This document shows positions 12,630-14,348 of a stretch of DNA of 14,348 bases, in pieces. The position numbers were made by a program, and so were the translations under genes. Numbering within the stretch: the stretch's first letter is position 1; the number at the start of each line of letters is the position of its first letter. Origin of the DNA: Clostridia bacterium (GTDB taxonomy: Bacteria > Bacillota > Clostridia > Christensenellales > CAG-1252). The stretch is taken from contig JAGAAA010000120.1 in NCBI GenBank assembly GCA_017615495.1, forward strand, positions 1 through 14,348. The letters run 5' to 3'. Below the pieces are notes generated by a model. That model did no database searches. It worked only from the letters and a program-made list of their open reading frames with translations, and had not been told where the DNA came from.

Positions 12630-13490
12630 TCAGTTTTTATTTTTTTTAAGAGCGTTTGCGCGGGCGCGGACCTCTTCGAGGTCGTCACGGGCGTCTTCCG
12701 CACCGTGCAGCTTGTAATCTTCCGCCACCTTGACGTACTTTTCCGCCTCTTCAAAGTCCTGCGCGACGCCTTCTCCATAAGTATATGCGTGCGCAAGCAC
12801 GATGACCGCCTCGGGCATTTCACACTCGTGGAAGGCAATTTTAAGCCATGCCACCGCTTTGGCGTAGTCCTCTTTCACACGAAGGACGAGGATGGTGAGG
12901 TACGCCGCGAAAAACAGGCATTTCGCTAAGCTTTTGCCCACGCCGTCGCGGGCTGCTTCGTAGTCCTTGCCGCTTTGCGCGTCACCGATGGAGGTGCAAT
13001 AACTGTACTTTGCGTGATCTTCCGCGGCTCTTTTGAAGTACGAAAGCGCAAGCACGCTGTTTTTGTCGTTTGCGGCGTGGCCGCCGAGGATGAAGCAAGC
13101 GATAGGGTTGCCCTTCTCCGCCGCTTGGGCAAGAAGTTCGTCCGAACGTTTGCGGTCGATCTCCACCCCTTCGCCGATGGCGTACATCTTGGACATAAAG
13201 ATCAAGGCGTCGGTGTTGCCGCCGGCAGCGGCTTTTTCGTAGTGGCGGAGCGCTTCTTCGTGGTCAATGCCCACGCCCACGCCAAAATGGAAGCAAACGC
13301 CCAAATTGTAATGGGCGCGCGGAAGCCCGCTTTTTGCCGCTTCTAAGTACAACAGGAACATATCGTGCTTGACTTCGGTCTCGTCCGCGTCCGCGCCGCG
13401 TTCCATCTTTTTGGCAAAGGCAAGGTAGCGCATCCCCGCCCTGTTGCATAAGTCGATCGCTTGTTCGTAAGTTACAACGTTGTTTTCCAT
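12630..13490 (-). CDS. Sel1-like repeat (tetratricopeptide-type) protein
   Basis: A 286-residue soluble protein built of Sel1-like helical-pair repeats. Examples are AHYNLGVCFHFGVGV (59-73) with EEALRHYEKAAAGGN, ALIFMSKMYAIGEGVEID (95-112) with LLAQAAEKGN, ACFILGGHA with ALSYFKRAAE, and a last unit VIVLAHAYTYGEGVAQD with EEAEKYVKVAED. Such repeats mediate protein-protein contacts; no catalytic domain, signal peptide or membrane segment is seen, so no specific function can be given. I chose the ATG at 13490 because the promoter -10 box ends six bases before it. This predicts a leaderless mRNA. An in-frame ATG 14 codons upstream would lie inside the promoter, and another at residue 20 is preceded by a G-rich stretch that sits too close. 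The C-terminus is lysine/asparagine-rich, from a run of eight As. Confidence 0.85.
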   Translation of the reverse strand: MENNVVTYEQAIDLCNRAGMRYLAFAKKMERGADADETEVKHDMFLLYLEAAKSGLPRAHYNLGVCFHFGVGVGIDHEEALRHYEKAAAGGNTDALIFMSKMYAIGEGVEIDRKRSDELLAQAAEKGNPIACFILGGHAANDKNSVLALSYFKRAAEDHAKYSYCTSIGDAQSGKDYEAARDGVGKSLAKCLFFAAYLTILVLRVKEDYAKAVAWLKIAFHECEMPEAVIVLAHAYTYGEGVAQDFEEAEKYVKVAEDYKLHGAEDARDDLEEVRARANALKKNKN

Positions 13491-13496
13491 ACGGCT

Positions 13497-13525
13497 ATTA
13501 TACAATGAAAGCCTTTCTCCGTCAA
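13497..13525 (-). promoter_or_regulatory. Promoter of the Sel1-repeat gene (predicts leaderless mRNA)
   Basis: TTGACG (13525-13520), exactly 17 bases, TATAAT (13502-13497). The six bases AGCCGT then lead directly to the ATG at 13490, so transcription should start at or within a base or two of the start codon, leaving no room for a Shine-Dalgarno. Confidence 0.78.
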
Positions 13526-13533
13526 TCCGCATA

Positions 13534-13564
13534 AAAGAAAAACGGCCCCATAAGGAGCCGTTTT
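13534..13564 (-). terminator. Terminator of the GGGtGRT gene
   Basis: AAAACGGC (13539-13546) pairs with GCCGTTTT (13557-13564), with further weak pairing inside the loop. On the minus strand TTTTT, C and more Ts follow. It lies 19 bases after the gene's stop and immediately upstream of the Sel1 promoter. Confidence 0.87.
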
Positions 13565-13582
13565 AACTTAATTTGCGTAAAA

Positions 13583-14348
13583 TTACTTCTGAGCTTCTTC
13601 GACCGCAACCGCAAGAGCGACGGAAGCGCCGACCATCGGGTTGTTACCCATACCGATGAGGCCCATCATCTCAACGTGCGCGGGAACGGAGGAGGAACCT
13701 GCGAACTGCGCGTCGCTGTGCATTCTGCCCATCGTGTCGGTCATGCCGTAGCTGGCGGGACCGGCAGCCATGTTATCGGGGTGAAGCGTCCTGCCCGTGC
13801 CACCGCCGGAAGCAACGGAGAAGTACTTCTTGCCGTTGTCGACGCACCACTTCTTGTAGGTACCTGCGACGGGATGCTGGAAACGGGTGGGGTTAGTGCT
13901 GTTGCCGGTGATGGAAACGTCCACGCCCTCGTGCCTCATGATGGCAACGCCTTCGCTGACGTCATCCGCGCCGTAGCAGCGGACCTTTGCCCTTTCGCCA
14001 TTGCTGTACGGGGTCTCCTTAACGATCTTGAGTTCGCCAGTGTAGTAGTCGTACTTGGTTTGCACGTAGGTGAAACCGTTGATACGGCTGATGATGAAAG
14101 CGGCGTCCTTGCCGAGACCGTTCAAGATAACTCTCAACGGGTTCTTACGGACTTTGTTTGCCGTCCTTGCAATACCGATAGCGCCCTCAGCGGCGGCGAA
14201 GGATTCGTGGCCTGCGAGGAAGGCGAAGCAAGCGGTCTCCTCACGGAGAAGCATTGCGGCGAGGTTGCCGTGGCCGAGACCGACCTGACGTTGATCCGCA
14301 ACGGAACCCGGGATGCAGAAGGACTGCAAGCCGATACCAATATCCTCA
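13583..14348 (-). CDS. GGGtGRT family protein, N-terminus cut off by window edge
   Basis: About 254 codons of the C-terminal part are visible; the family is about 330 residues as I recall it, so roughly the first 75 lie beyond the right edge. The frame is open to the edge (the last codons read EDIGIGLQSFCIPGS), and the TTG at 14329 is not the true start. Recognisable segments are GLGHGNLAAMLLREETACFAF, GHESFAAAEGAIGIA, NPLRVILNGLGKDAA, ISRINGFTYVQT, the eponymous SGGGTGRT, and a C-terminal MMGLIGMGNNPMVGAS. The protein is rich in glycine and conserved polar residues, consistent with an enzyme or ligand-binding fold, but the family has no assigned function known to me. There is no signal peptide in the visible part. 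It is followed by a clear terminator, so this is the end of its transcription unit. Confidence 0.9.
   Translation of the reverse strand, partial: EDIGIGLQSFCIPGSVADQRQVGLGHGNLAAMLLREETACFAFLAGHESFAAAEGAIGIARTANKVRKNPLRVILNGLGKDAAFIISRINGFTYVQTKYDYYTGELKIVKETPYSNGERAKVRCYGADDVSEGVAIMRHEGVDVSITGNSTNPTRFQHPVAGTYKKWCVDNGKKYFSVASGGGTGRTLHPDNMAAGPASYGMTDTMGRMHSDAQFAGSSSVPAHVEMMGLIGMGNNPMVGASVALAVAVEEAQK

Noticed and set aside
1..14348. CRISPR array, insertion sequence, prophage or integrated element
   Set aside because: I saw no regularly spaced repeats, transposase, integrase or flanking duplications. Neither tRNA gene has a partial duplicate nearby that would suggest an attachment site.

Overview
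This window looks like ordinary chromosome from an uncultured, moderate-GC member of the Bacillota, probably a Clostridia-type organism. That placement is inferred from gene content: a Bacillus-type MazF/NdoA endoribonuclease, a DegV protein, an ApbE/NusG_II/Gx-transporter cassette, a GGGtGRT-family protein, Gram-positive-style Shine-Dalgarno sites (GGAGG) and near-consensus sigma-A promoters. I see no insertion sequence, prophage, integrase, CRISPR array or rRNA. Coding density is very high and most genes lie on the minus strand.

Layout, left to right. (1) 1-938 minus: the 5' two-thirds of lepA (elongation factor 4), running off the left edge. Its promoter stands back to back with that of a plus-strand glycerophosphodiester phosphodiesterase gene (1052-1807). 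A bidirectional hairpin at 1806-1830 closes this gene and the operon coming from the right. (2) 1831-5265 minus: a five-gene operon read as degV, apbE (lipoprotein flavin transferase), a membrane NusG_II protein, a Gx-transporter membrane protein and an MmcQ/YjbR protein. Junctions overlap or are 1 nt apart. The apbE-NusG_II-Gx core resembles cassettes tied to extracytosolic flavinylation and electron transfer. (3) 5300-7261 minus: three separately transcribed units, namely a lone type IV pilin-like gene, tRNA-Leu(GAG) and pilT (retraction ATPase). (4) 7436-7780 plus: an orphan mazF-type toxin gene with no antitoxin beside it, ending exactly where the next operon ends. (5) 7781-11939 minus: a four-gene operon of tyrS, yigZ-type IMPACT protein, a P1-family (DmpA/NylC-like) peptidase and a bifunctional NAD(P)HX epimerase/dehydratase. 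It is led by a promoter containing an 18-bp palindrome and has no room for a T-box. (6) 12071-13490 minus: a TfoX N-domain protein, tRNA-Glu(CTC) and a Sel1-repeat protein whose promoter predicts a leaderless mRNA. (7) 13583-14348 minus: a GGGtGRT-family protein of unknown function, running off the right edge.

The most notable themes are regulatory. Promoters are packed against neighbouring terminators, with two cases where the -35 box lies in or against the upstream gene's terminator hairpin. There are two leaderless-like starts, a Sel1 gene and a tiny upstream ORF overlapping lepA. I did not find a clearly new multi-gene system. The best candidates for follow-up are the extended apbE operon, the orphan mazF, the tyrS palindrome and the leaderless starts.

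No gene-free stretch exceeds 300 bases. The longest, 5744-6030, holds the pilin promoter, a spaced direct repeat and the tRNA-Leu terminator.
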